Positions 28,200-40,200 of a stretch of DNA of 64,000 bases are shown here, one piece after another. The position numbers and the translations under genes are program-made. The DNA is taken from assembly GCF_027596085.1 (NCBI RefSeq), contig NC_072469.1:19594281-19658280 (forward strand), written 5' to 3'. The notes beneath the pieces were generated by a model that worked only from the letters and a program-made list of their open reading frames with translations, had not been told where the DNA came from and did not search any database. Positions within the stretch are counted from its first letter, which is position 1. Every line of letters starts with the position of its first letter. Source of the DNA: Anoplopoma fimbria. Taxonomy: Eukaryota > Chordata > Actinopteri > Perciformes > Anoplopomatidae.

Positions 28200-29739
28200 T
28201 CTCTTAAAGGGGATGTCTGAAAACAGGAAGAGTCTTTTTAAGGTGGAACGGTGGAGTTAGCTGCACAACCAGGATGCTTTTTATTTTTTGTTTTTTTTCA
28301 GGAAAAGGGCTCACAGAGCAAGTTGGACTCAGACTAAACCCTCTTCAACGGTTCCGTTGTGTTTTTGCATTTCTTTTTGCATTACTCAGCAAAAATATGC
28401 ACATGGTAAGGGCATGAGCTTACAATCTCACCTTTTTTTTAAACAAAGTTAGAAAATAACCACAGCTGGTGTGAACATTTTTTTCTCCTTTCGAGTTCAA
28501 AATGACGTTTTTGAAGAATGTCCTTGATTTAACCAAATATGTGGCGAGCAGGACCCGAGCAAAGTCAGAATTAAGACACTACCTGTGTCCTTTACCTGTC
28601 AGGAAAAAAAACCCCATTTTAAGACTGAGAATAAAACAAAGAAGTTAATAAGTTTCACATTTTCACCCTGCAGGCAATTATGTGTTAAATTTCTAAACTT
28701 TACTGCGATGTAATGGCTCATTCATGGCGATAAGCAGATGAGATTGGTCCATAAAGGAAAATCTCATTAATGACACAATATCTCCCCTATAATAAAACAT
28801 TAATGTGATGCCATTAAGATAGTTGTGAAGGCTTCACATGTTGTTATTAATGTTGGTGAAAGAACAGAGTTCAGTTTCTGGCTCTCAGGTGGTTCAACCA
28901 GCTTCAGATGAGCTGAATCGAATCCATGGTGGGTTTGGCTTCGTCTTGTTTCAAAAACGTGGCTGAAATAATTCAAAAATAATTCCTCTACCTTTGATTG
29001 AGATTGTAGGCTTATCTGATGCAGACCAGGTCACTGTGGGACAGTTTGTTGTGTCACAGACAGAATAATTTAATATATATTTAGGATTAAAAGTGTGCCT
29101 AAGGGGTAAAACATTTCATATAAAATAACAGAAATGACACTTTCTCAGTACAGTTTTCTTGTGTTAACTTTTTTTTTTTACTTCATTAGTTTACATCATT
29201 TTGCAGTGTTTGTGTTTAAAGCAGCAGTAGTTCAGACTGCAACACCCCAACTGGCAACACAGGCCTTTTTTATTTATTTATTTTTCTCCTTTTTTTTGCC
29301 TCTGCTTGGAAAACTCACGGGTAAAATCCCAAACTCCTACTGCTAATCAGTATTTTGTGATTGACTGGTGACCTTTGTGATTGCCACGAAATGGAGAGAA
29401 TAAACAAACACTTTGCATTAAAATCGGATATAAAGTTTGAAGGAGCATAATCATATTTATAGGGTAGATTCACATGTATTTAAATATTTAAGCATCATGG
29501 TTGAAATACATGAGAACTAAACACACAACACTACTGCCTTTAATCAAACTCACATTTAATTATAACAGTGACAAACACGTGGTTTGCTTATTCACGGACT
29601 ATTTTATTGCGCAGAAGCACAACTGGCCGTTTCTCTTTAGTGAAAAGCTTCCAACTCACACTCATTCTGGTTCCTCCATTTGCATACAGTCCCTCTCTGT
29701 TCTGTCTCACCTTGTAAGAACATAGTCCCAGGTGTGTCA
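28200..29739 (+). other. pkd1l1 upstream region / possible 5' exons
   Basis: No coding exon could be joined to the first pkd1l1 exon from here, although untranslated exons cannot be excluded. The part 28680-28860 is repeat-free, with TTAATGA and GATAAG motifs, and might be a conserved enhancer. Confidence 0.3.
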
Positions 29740-31237
29740 ATGTACCTGCTTTTCTATCTCCACTCAAACGCAGTCTGGTCATCCATCCTGAGCTGCGGCC
29801 TTAGTCCGGAGACCTCAGGGGAAAACGACATGTTCGGTGCTTTTGTCTCCACACTTATTTTATTGGATAGGATTTCCCATCGCTCCTCTGTGGCAGTTCT
29901 TCCTCCAGATCCTAAGAATGCACCGTGGTTCATGGGCTGCTTCAACGCCAGCAGCAGTCTTTATACAAGCAAAGGTGGCCGTGACCTTGACCCGGTAACA
30001 TGCTCTGTTCTCTGCCTGGACAAAGGGTAAGTTGGGGGACACTGTTAAAAAAAATAAAAATAAAAAAGCACGTTGAGACAGCTGCGTTTGGCTAAAGTCG
30101 ATTTGTGTATATCTGTGTAAAATTATGGAAAAAAATCCGACATAGGATGTTTTTTAATCACTCCTTCTGGGACCACTTATTTCTCAATTGTGATCTCCTG
30201 TTATAAATGAAAGCAGATTGTTCTATTTATATAAATTCCTCTAGTACTCATGCTGTATAGCCTGTTTTTGCAGCTGATGTTCTTATTCTGAAATACTACT
30301 AGATAATAGAATTTAATTTCAAACACCAGACCAGTTTTAAAATATATATATATATATGACATGGACAAAAGAAAGGGAATAATCTTAAAAAATAATTCTT
30401 CAATTACCAAATAGCCTTTTAGATTAGAAAAAATGAATGTGTGCTTTGGTTTATGTGCTCAGTCAAAGATTACAGTTGACTTCTGCATAACTCAGACAAA
30501 TATATTTTATTGTTTGCAATAACATGTAGCTTATGCTGAAAAAGAGTTGCTCCAATGGATTTCTAGCAATATGGCCACCCTCTTTCTAAAACAGTGTCAC
30601 ACCACATGTGTACTGACTTTTGTATTAGATGAGCTGGATGCATGTATACCACTCAGACAGTATTTGTATTAACTTTCAGTATTTTTTGTTGTTGAAGGTA
30701 CCAGGTTGCAGCGTTGACCTCAGAGGCTTGTTACTGTGGCAACCAGCAACATGGTTTGGTTGCCAGTGAGTGTTTCAACACATCTTCCAATGGAGGGACA
30801 AAGGATGTCAGAAAAGAAAGACAAAGGTGAGACAGGCCGCTTCCTTTTCCCGTTTCTTTCTGTGTCTAACCACAGCTTTTCCGTCTCATGTCTTCAACCA
30901 CAAGTGACTGAGGGTTACCATATGTCCTTTCTGCCATCTAATTTAGTCTGAGTGAAGCATGCATGTCAGTACCACAGCCCCCGAAGCCTTTTTGTGTTTG
31001 ACCTGTGCTGGATACATTTACAGTGAATCTTATCTTTTCTTTTCTTTTCTTTTCTTTTCTTTAGTGTCCCCTACTTGCCTGTTGGAGGAGAAAAGGGAAT
31101 TGTGGCACTCTACAGAACCAAAGGACCATTTCTGCACAGCATTCACTTGTCTACGTCTCCAGACAGAGTGCAGGCTGGGAAGACTTTTGTCATTGAAGTT
31201 TCTGGAACTCTGGTTGGTCGCCCCAACCAGCCCACAG
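29740..31237 (+). other. pkd1l1: pkd1l1 exons 1-3: signal-like N terminus and WSC domain
   Basis: Exons 29740-30026, 30698-30826 and 31065-31237. The first 20 residues (MYLLFYLHSNAVWSSILSCG) resemble a signal peptide. The WSC domain covers about residues 64-157: MGCFNASSS, CSVLCLDKGY, ACYCGNQQHG, SECFNTSS and GEKGIVALYRT give the usual eight-cysteine-type carbohydrate-binding fold seen in PKD1. The exon 3 acceptor is preceded by a (CTTTT)n tract. Confidence 0.85.
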
Positions 31238-34200
31238 GTCAGCTGCTACTTGACACAAGTGTAGTTCTTGGAAATACGACTCTTCAAGTTACACATGTGG
31301 CTTGACTCCTGAGTTATAAATACTGCATGACTTTGCAAAGAGGCTCGTTTTGATTAAGATGTTTCCTCTTTTACTTGTAAGTGAAAATGCTTTTTTCTTT
31401 AGTTTACATTGTATGTTATGTGTCATTTTGTAAAATATTATTTTATATAGTTTTTGCTTGAATGAATGGTACTATAATACATTTTATCATTTCCAAATAT
31501 AGTAATTTTATCCCATTATGTATCATTATAAATTATTATTATGGTAATTATTAGAGGAAGATCAATGCTCAGGTTTGCTCCAACTGTAGACTGAATTTTA
31601 GAAAGACAGCATTTGTTTTGTCAGTGTTAATGTATATACAGTATATATATTTTTTACTTTGAAAGGTTCAATGATTTTACAAATGAAAGCTTGCAAAAAA
31701 ACGTCAGTCACCTTGCAAAAAACATGTTAGTATACATGATTGGATATTAACTAGAATCAAGCTACATGGAGTTGTGTATTTAAATGTAAAAACATTTTTT
31801 ATAATTTTGTTATATAAAGTTTGTTTTCAACAGCAGTTGTACTGTGTCATGAGGACACAAATTATCAACAATAATTAATTTATATTATATATTTTTTAAT
31901 AATGTTAATTATATAATTGTAAAAATTACGATTTTATACAACCAATTGCTATTGATGTATTTCTAAATAAATGATAATGTTTGAGAAAATATTTTATTAA
32001 TATTGTGTTGACCAATATTTAATTCAGAATGTCATTGTTAAAGAGTTTTCATGTGAAAGAATATATTTACGCACAGACAAAATTAATATCAGTATATTTG
32101 ATTAATGTTTACAAAATAAAAATGTATATATATGTGGCGGGTATTAATGTTTCCATTTTCCTGTTTTAAATGAGATTTTCTGTGATTTTTAGGGATTCTG
32201 GGTCTGCGAGAGCATGATCTCTCTTCTGTCACTGTTGAGTTTCAGGAAACCCCGCCTAAAGGTCAAAGTTCACATGTTGTCAATGTGTTGGATGATGGCT
32301 CCTTTGTTGTTTCTTCTGATTGGATTTTGGAATCTCCAGGAAAATATGAAATCAGTAAGTTAACTAGAGCCAAAAAAAACCAGTCAAATGATGAATAATA
32401 AATCAATGAAAAATATATATTATTAAGAGTCACCCTCTCTCTCCTTTTTCTTTTTTATCCTGTCATTTTCTGTTTAGACGTCAGTGTCTCCAACCCCCTC
32501 TCAACGGTCTCCTCCGTCCTCCACCTCTCCGTCTTGCAGCCCTCTGCAGACAGCTTGGAGGTCTCTGTGATTCATGGGCCCCTGGGTGTCCCCTCTTGCA
32601 TCGCTTTCCCACAGAAAGACTCCAACGGTGTGACTGTGGAGGCAGCATACCTGGACGACCATGTCACACTACAGGCACACATGGCCGATGGTCTAGCAGT
32701 GGAGTTTTTTTGGTGGATCGCTCACAAAAAAGAAGAGAAAAACATGGAGGCTGTTGAGACAGTTTGCCTTCCAAACTCAGACTGTTTGATCAGCACTGTG
32801 GTAAGTAGGGCTGAGACAGAAGCACTGCTATGTATCTCAAATTAAATGTTGTCAGCATTCAAGGCTGAAGTGATCTTAATTAAACTGATTACAATGTACT
32901 TTTACCATTTACCAAAATGGACCAACAAAGCCTTGTAGTCCAATCTAATTAAAGCAATTTTGGCACATCGATCAATGACAACCAATAGCTGTTTAAAAAT
33001 GTTTTTACATCAGAATAAATCAATGATTTTAGGGACAGCCTACTCGTGTTTAAAGTCTTTATAAAAACACATATCAAGAAGATTATAACCCTTTCAATAA
33101 CAATCTGAATTATTTTTTTTCCTACTTCCATTATCTACTCTCAAAGTCTATTATCAGTTTTAAACATGTAGTATTGCATATTTTCTTTTTCAAAAAATAA
33201 CCAGGACTGGTTAGACAGGACTGTAAATAGTCACATTCAGGACGTATGGTGGATTATGTAGAATTTGGGATTTGTGAGAATTATTAAGGTAAAATATGCC
33301 TTTTATTAGAATTATGGATATGGCTCATTTTATAGCTCTGTACAGTAATCAAAGTTATCAATGAAATGTGGCAGATTTTATGTGAAACTAACAGAAACTA
33401 TGGTCTGACACAACAATCAGATCCCATAAATAACAGTCATAAATTTATAAGAAATAAACAATAAAAATATATCAAGATTTAACCACATAATTTATTTAAT
33501 TTACCTTTCTTATTTAAGAGGGGCCAAGGGTCACCACATAGAATATTAAAAGTCCACATAAACATCATAACTAATCAATAAAGTAAGCATTTATTTAGTT
33601 AATTATTTATTGAACTTACTCCATGAAGGAGAAAAGGATACAACTTAACCATGATGCACACATGTTTCTTTAATATTAATTGTAGACCAACAACTAACAA
33701 GACGCAGTGGTAAATCTGAGCTTTTGATATGTTGAGTATAGAGAGATACACCAATCGATACATTTGCAAACTGTATTTAAACATTGAGAAGCACTCCAGC
33801 GTTTTGTAGGGATTTATAAAGTTGAAGAAAGAAATGCTGATATATTTTTGAGGTGGATCTAGATTCTGTTTGGAAAAGTTGGATTTTGATTAATTGTTTT
33901 TTAGGTAAAGACATATAAACAAAACATACAAAAACTAATTTAAGCAAATGGTGAAAATTCGTGTGGTTTCTTTTAGTTTGGAAGGAATGCTGTTCTCAGT
34001 TGGATATTTGATAATTTGGTGATTTAGGATAATGAAAAGGTGTTTTTGTAAATTAAAAAAATCTGATGAATTGAAGAAACATAATTATAAATGCCCTCCA
34101 GAACTGGACCTTTGAAACAGAGGGAGTTCACATGGTGTCAGTGAACGCCTCCAGTGCCTATGGATGGACACAGCAGACGATCCACATTGTGAGTTTTCTG

Positions 34201-37200
34201 CTTTCATTCACTGAAAATGACAAACTCCTTGATTAAATGAAAATACTGGGTACATCCTAAATGTGTCTCATTTTAAACAAATCGCACAAAATGATCTAGC
34301 CAATAAATTGTAAGTCTTTCTCTAAATACTTTCTGACTTCCGCAGCCTGTCTGGAAAATAAACTGAAATGTCCATGCTCATTGTTATTATGAAACATGGC
34401 ACCCAGTGTAACAGTGCGGCTGTTTTTAACAGTTTATGGATAACAATGGAGTTCGATGGAACAGGAGTCACAGAAATCAATACATTGTTGTTTTTGGTCT
34501 TTTCATATGATTTGTTGACAATAAGGCAAATATGAAATATGACCAATTTATCTTTTAATCTCACATATGTCTTTGTGTGCATGTTCTCTATGCCAAAATA
34601 TATGTGAGTGTGTGAACTTGCAGGTGGTGGTGCCTCTCGCGGTCTCTGACCTCAGAGTGAGTGTATCCGAGAACAGGCTGACTTCTGAAGAGGTCGTGTC
34701 TGTGGATGTAGAGATGTTCACCACCATGAAGCACCTACTGCTCCTCAACCTTACACTGAACGCTGAGCATGGCAGCATTGACATGAAAGACAATGACAAT
34801 AAAAACATACTTGAATGCATTAACATTCCTCTCCAAGAAAACAGTAATAATCACAACTGTAACAACAGTTACCATGGCAACATCAGCTGTGATCACAGTC
34901 TCAATCAAAACCAGAATAGCATCTACTGTCATGGTGGCACCCTTAACTCAGATACCCAATGCTTTGTGCCTCTCCGTCTCCTCCACGCCTCCAATCGCTC
35001 CAGCTGCCATTTGCACCTCCACCTTCACTGCCGCCTCCCCACCACTGCTGGACGTTTCCGCCTTAAAGCGTCTCTTCTCTCCACTTCTGACCTGACATCA
35101 GTGCTGCTCTCTGCCGTCCTGCCTCAAACCATGATGGTGTATGATAATATATATGCCCTCAGGTTTTCTGAGAGTTGGAAGTCAACAGTTCCAACACACA
35201 CAGAATTCAACCTGGAGGTTGTTGGTCCTGCCAGCAGAATGGGGTTGAGAGTTATTTGGACTTTCAGTTTGGATAATGTTACTCTGATGAGCAGGAGATC
35301 TGGAGAGTGGAATCTAAATGTGTCTCTTACAACAGCAGGCCGTTATAAAGTGACAGTTAAGGCCTTTAACCCAAGCAGCTGGGCCTCATTCTGCACACAC
35401 ATCCTCGTTCAAGATCCAGTTGGAGAGTTATATTTAAATGTTCCAAGCGTGCTTGCAGCAAATTCGAAACACCAAGTTTCATTTATCATCATAACGGGGT
35501 CCAATGTGACCGTGTCTCTGTTGGTGAATGCAACACTGCTGTACAGAAACAGCAGCTACACTACAGGAGAGGAAGTGATGGTTGTTTTGCGTTTCGACCA
35601 CACCGGGACAGTTGTGGTTGAGCTTCAAGCTGAGAACCAAGTGTCTTCTCAGAACAAAAGCGTGAGAGTGTGTGTTGAGAGGGACAGGAAGCCGTCACCA
35701 CAAGTTGGACTTAATCCAACGTGGCAACCACCTACAAGTCAAACTCCTGTTCACAACCTGGCTAACAATGGTGAGAAAGTGTATTTAATGAACACCCACT
35801 GGGCAGTACAAACCACGTTTCAGTGTGTGTGTGATTTTCTCTGCTTGTAAATATTAGGTAAATGTCTGAGACTTATTAAATATTTAATTAAAGTCCAAAC
35901 ATTTTCATCTTTGATTAAAACAAATTTCTTAAATGAATAATTATTTTGTCTCATGTGGCACCATCAATTGATGCATTTTTTCAGATTTAGTTCAATGACA
36001 GTATCACGCCTTTATCTGAATTATTTTAGCATTATTTTGTAGCTTTGGTTCTTGCATTGTTTTAACACTGTCAAAGAAAATGGAAGCTTCAAAATGATCA
36101 AGTAGAGGATTGTTGATGCTGTCTTCTCTGTTTTCTGTTTCTTTTCTATCACTATCACTATCACTTTCACTAAAAATCTTCTAAACATGCTTAGTAAAGT
36201 GTTTTTGTCAGTTAAAACTAGATTTCTTTTTAGTTTAGAGGGTATGAATGAAGTTGTGTTTGATATTCATTCTCATTATTATCTACCTAAAATATTCCTT
36301 GTGGTCAGTGCTTTGGCTCATTTTGTATACATTTTTTTTTCTAAACGAAATATTAAGTAAAGAGATAAAAATGAAACACCAAATTATGGTTTACATTTGT
36401 ACTACCGTGTCATTTTTATTTGCAAGTGGCTTCATCATTTCAAGTTGTAAAAGGAGATGCTATAGGAAATGTAATTTACATGTATATTTATATGTATATA
36501 TATATGTATATGTGCTGCAATGTGAATATCTGTTTTTGTCTCCTAACAGTGCAGATTTTTGCAGCAAAGCAAGCTTATCCCACAAATACAGATATCACTT
36601 TCCTGGCCATGGCTGGAGTTCCAGACCCTGTGGGGTTCCTTTGGCACTTTGGAGACTCCAGATCAGACAGAACCACCTCAAGAACCGTCACCAAAAGATA
36701 CCAAAAACCTGGCAGGTATGAGGCACAGATAAAGTCTTCAAAATATGATATACATGCTTGATTGTCTCATTAACTGTGCATAGTTTCATTGTACTCATTT
36801 AATCAAGAAAATAATAAAAAGAGTTCTTAGATAAACTGTTGACAAGTATAATTGAACATGCAGCACAAAGAGAGATCTTTCCCTGAAAAGTATTTTTGCA
36901 AGCATACAAACTAGTATTTACAACACTCAAACCCCCTCTCTTCAATGTAGGTATGCTGTAGTTGTAGTCATGTCAAGTGGCCGGACCTCCTTTACCTCCA
37001 ATGTGTTCCCGCTGGTAGTCCAGAGAGCGGTGAAGCTCAACCGGCTGGTCCATCAGGCTTCTGTCCTGCAGAACCAAACCGTAACGCTGAGCTGCCGGGT
37101 CAATGTGGGGACTGATGTCACCTTTCTCTGGAGCTTTGGAGATGGATCCTCCCGGCTGGGAAAGAGCACAGAGCAGCACGTCTTCCACACGTGAGTTTCA

Positions 37201-40200
37201 CTATCATTATTGATTTTTAATTAGATTTATGGTAGCTTAGGTCAATTCGAATGTGGATGTTTCTAATACAGCTAGACTTATTGTATTGTCTTAGCCGATA
37301 TATAATAAACAATTCCAATGCCAAAATGCCAAAGATATGTTGGATTTAATTCAGAAACAGTTTTTTTCCATGTGAGAGATTGTAACCAGAGACCAATGAA
37401 ACGTTTATTATTATACAGAAAAATGTTCCTCTCAGTAAAAATCTTGGTCAAAATTCATAAATTATACTAATTTGAAGGACCCTTATTGAAGATGTATTGT
37501 GTCTATGAGAAAAAAAGAATATTGGCGGATAAATCATTATCGTATATTTTTAAACCCTCAAATAGGCTATCAATATTGATTTTGGTCAAGTTATAGTTTC
37601 TAATTGTTTATTATAGACCAATTTATACTTTTAAACATGGATTTCCTCTGTTTTATCTTCATAAAGGTTAGGCAAATAAAATGTATGTACGTGTATTTTT
37701 TGCCTGTGTACATTTAGTATTAATGTGCTTTACTCTCTGCAGGACAGGAGAGTTCAGACTAAAAGTAACTGTGTCCAATCTGGTCAGTTCTGTCTCTCTA
37801 AGTGGTCTCATCTTTGTTGTGGACAGGCCTTGTCAGCCTCCACCAGTGGAAAACATGGGGCCTCTAAAACTACAGGTACATTTTGCCAGCAGGACTTTAA
37901 CTGTGTGTACTATGTCAAAGTAGCTAAAAGGGAAATTACATTACCGCCCTCATCTTATTCATCTTCTCCCTTCAAGGTGCGAAGATATGAGGTTATCCGT
38001 CTAGGAGTGACCTATGAGATGGAACTTGACTGTGACATTTCAGGAGGCCTTCACTACACCTGGACCTTGTTTGACTCCGCAGGACGGGTCTTCCCTTTGC
38101 CTCTAGTAGACACACACAGACAGAGCCTCACACTGCCCAGCCATCTCCTGCACTACGACACTTACACTGCCACAGCTAGGGTAAGTAACGGACAAAAACT
38201 GTCACACATTGACCCTTAAACCAGGACCAGGGACTCATGATGTCCTACTCCTGAATAGACAGGACTGAGACTCCAATAATCATTGCTCCACAGGTTCAGG
38301 TCGCTGGAAGTGTGGTGTACAGTAACTACAGTGTAAGAGTGCAGGTGATACCGAGCCCTCCTGTAGCCTTCATCCAGGGTGGCACCAACATCTTCATTAA
38401 CAAGTGGAACAACACCACGGTAACCCTGGACGGGCAGGGATCTTACGACCCAGACTTCCCCATGAACCCAATCAGGTACAGAAACAATGTAATGTATGCA
38501 GGGTTGTGAGGTATAATTCAAACATGCATACAGTCTTGACACGGATTCTGTTTTGTTTTTTGCTTCACAGCTTCAGTTGGACGTGTAAACCAGTCAGCTC
38601 CATTACCAGCTCCTGTTTCCACCATGATGTTCCCACTTCATCCCCTTTGCTTGTATTTCCTGCTAGTTTCTTAAAACACAACTTTGACCAGTTCCAGTTC
38701 ACGCTCACCATCCACAGCGGTGAGCGTTCAGCTTCATCAGAGACCTTCCTCACATTAACACCAAAAGTGATCGGGTGAGATTTATAAAAAACATGACAAA
38801 TGAAATTTAGAACTTATAAAGTAAATAGCTATTTAGAAACATTTGCCACCATTAACCAGTTTACTGTACCTTGATACACCTTGTGACTGTTGCCATGTAT
38901 CTGAATGTTTCCAATCCAGGAAGATGTCAGTTTACTGCCGTCAGTGCCAGGGAGACCAGGTGAACTGGCATCAGTCTTTCTCTGTCAGCGCCTTGTGTGA
39001 AGGCTGTGATATTTATTCCAAAAACATCCAGTACACCTGGAGCCTGTTCCTGGTCAATGCATCATCCAAGCCTGTCATAGATGGTAAAAAAAAAAGGCAT
39101 TCGAAATTTGCAGTACCTTTTTTAAGGATTAAATCACCGTAATGCTATTTTTTTTCTATTCTAGTCCCATTTTGTCACACAGTGGATCTCAGTGCTCCGT
39201 TTAACATCATGGAGGGTCCTGCCACTTCCCCTCAGACTCTTGGGATTTCCACCCAGAATCCACCTGCTCCAGGTGCTTCCCAGTACACCTATACAGTCGA
39301 TACCTCCGCTCCTGTTAATCTGATCGAGAATGCCTCTGATACTAGTATGGCTGGTGTGGACTTAAATGTGAATAGCTTGTGTGGTTCTTAAGTGGTTGCC
39401 TCTGTAAAAACACATCTTGAGGAGACCTGCATACTGAAATGGAAAATAACACCATGTCAGTAAACTTGACCTCCCTCTTTTCCTCCTCGCTCAGATTTGA
39501 CAGAACCCGATCCCTCGCCTATCTCTTCTCTAGTAGACATAAGAACAGAAGGATCAGGTAAGATGTACTGCCAGGCTGCTGCTAGCTTTTACTAATTGAA
39601 ATATAAATTAACTTACACAGTAGGTAAATTGTAATCAAATGTTGTGATGAAAAGTGTATTATGTACTGTATACCATGCTCGCAATATAAAAAAAGTAAAG
39701 ACATTTTAAGACATGGAAATCAATAGGGAAGATCAACAAGAAGTAATTTGCAAGGTCAACGTTACAGTAAAGTGGATAGTTCATGAATTATTTAACAGCT
39801 TTTCCTCTTTATGTCCAGGAGAGGAGCCCTTTTATCACCCTCTGGGGGAGTTTGACCCTCCAAAGCCTTTGTACTCCTCCACTGAATACCCGCTACTTGA
39901 CTTTGACAACAGTGGCGTCCTATATTCAGACCACTTTCTCCAGGGTGATGTTATCAGTGAATTCCCAAATGATTCTGACTTCTCTGCTGACTGGGAGTTT
40001 TCGTTTCCTGTCCTGGAGACCGGTGACTTGGGAGGTCAACAAGGTGAGAAGAAAACTGAGCAGAAATATTGACTGTGAAGCTACTTAGATCTGGCAGTCA
40101 CACAAAATTAGTCAAACATAAATGATTATTTAATTTGGTTTTAGAATGACAAAATAAAAAAGGGGTCTTCAGTTATTCTGGTTGATTGGACCTCTAGTCA

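Noticed and set aside
28396..28404. ATGCACATG followed by GTAAGG as a possible first pkd1l1 coding exon
   Set aside because: Splicing it to the acceptor at 29729-29731 puts the reading out of frame with the WSC exon.
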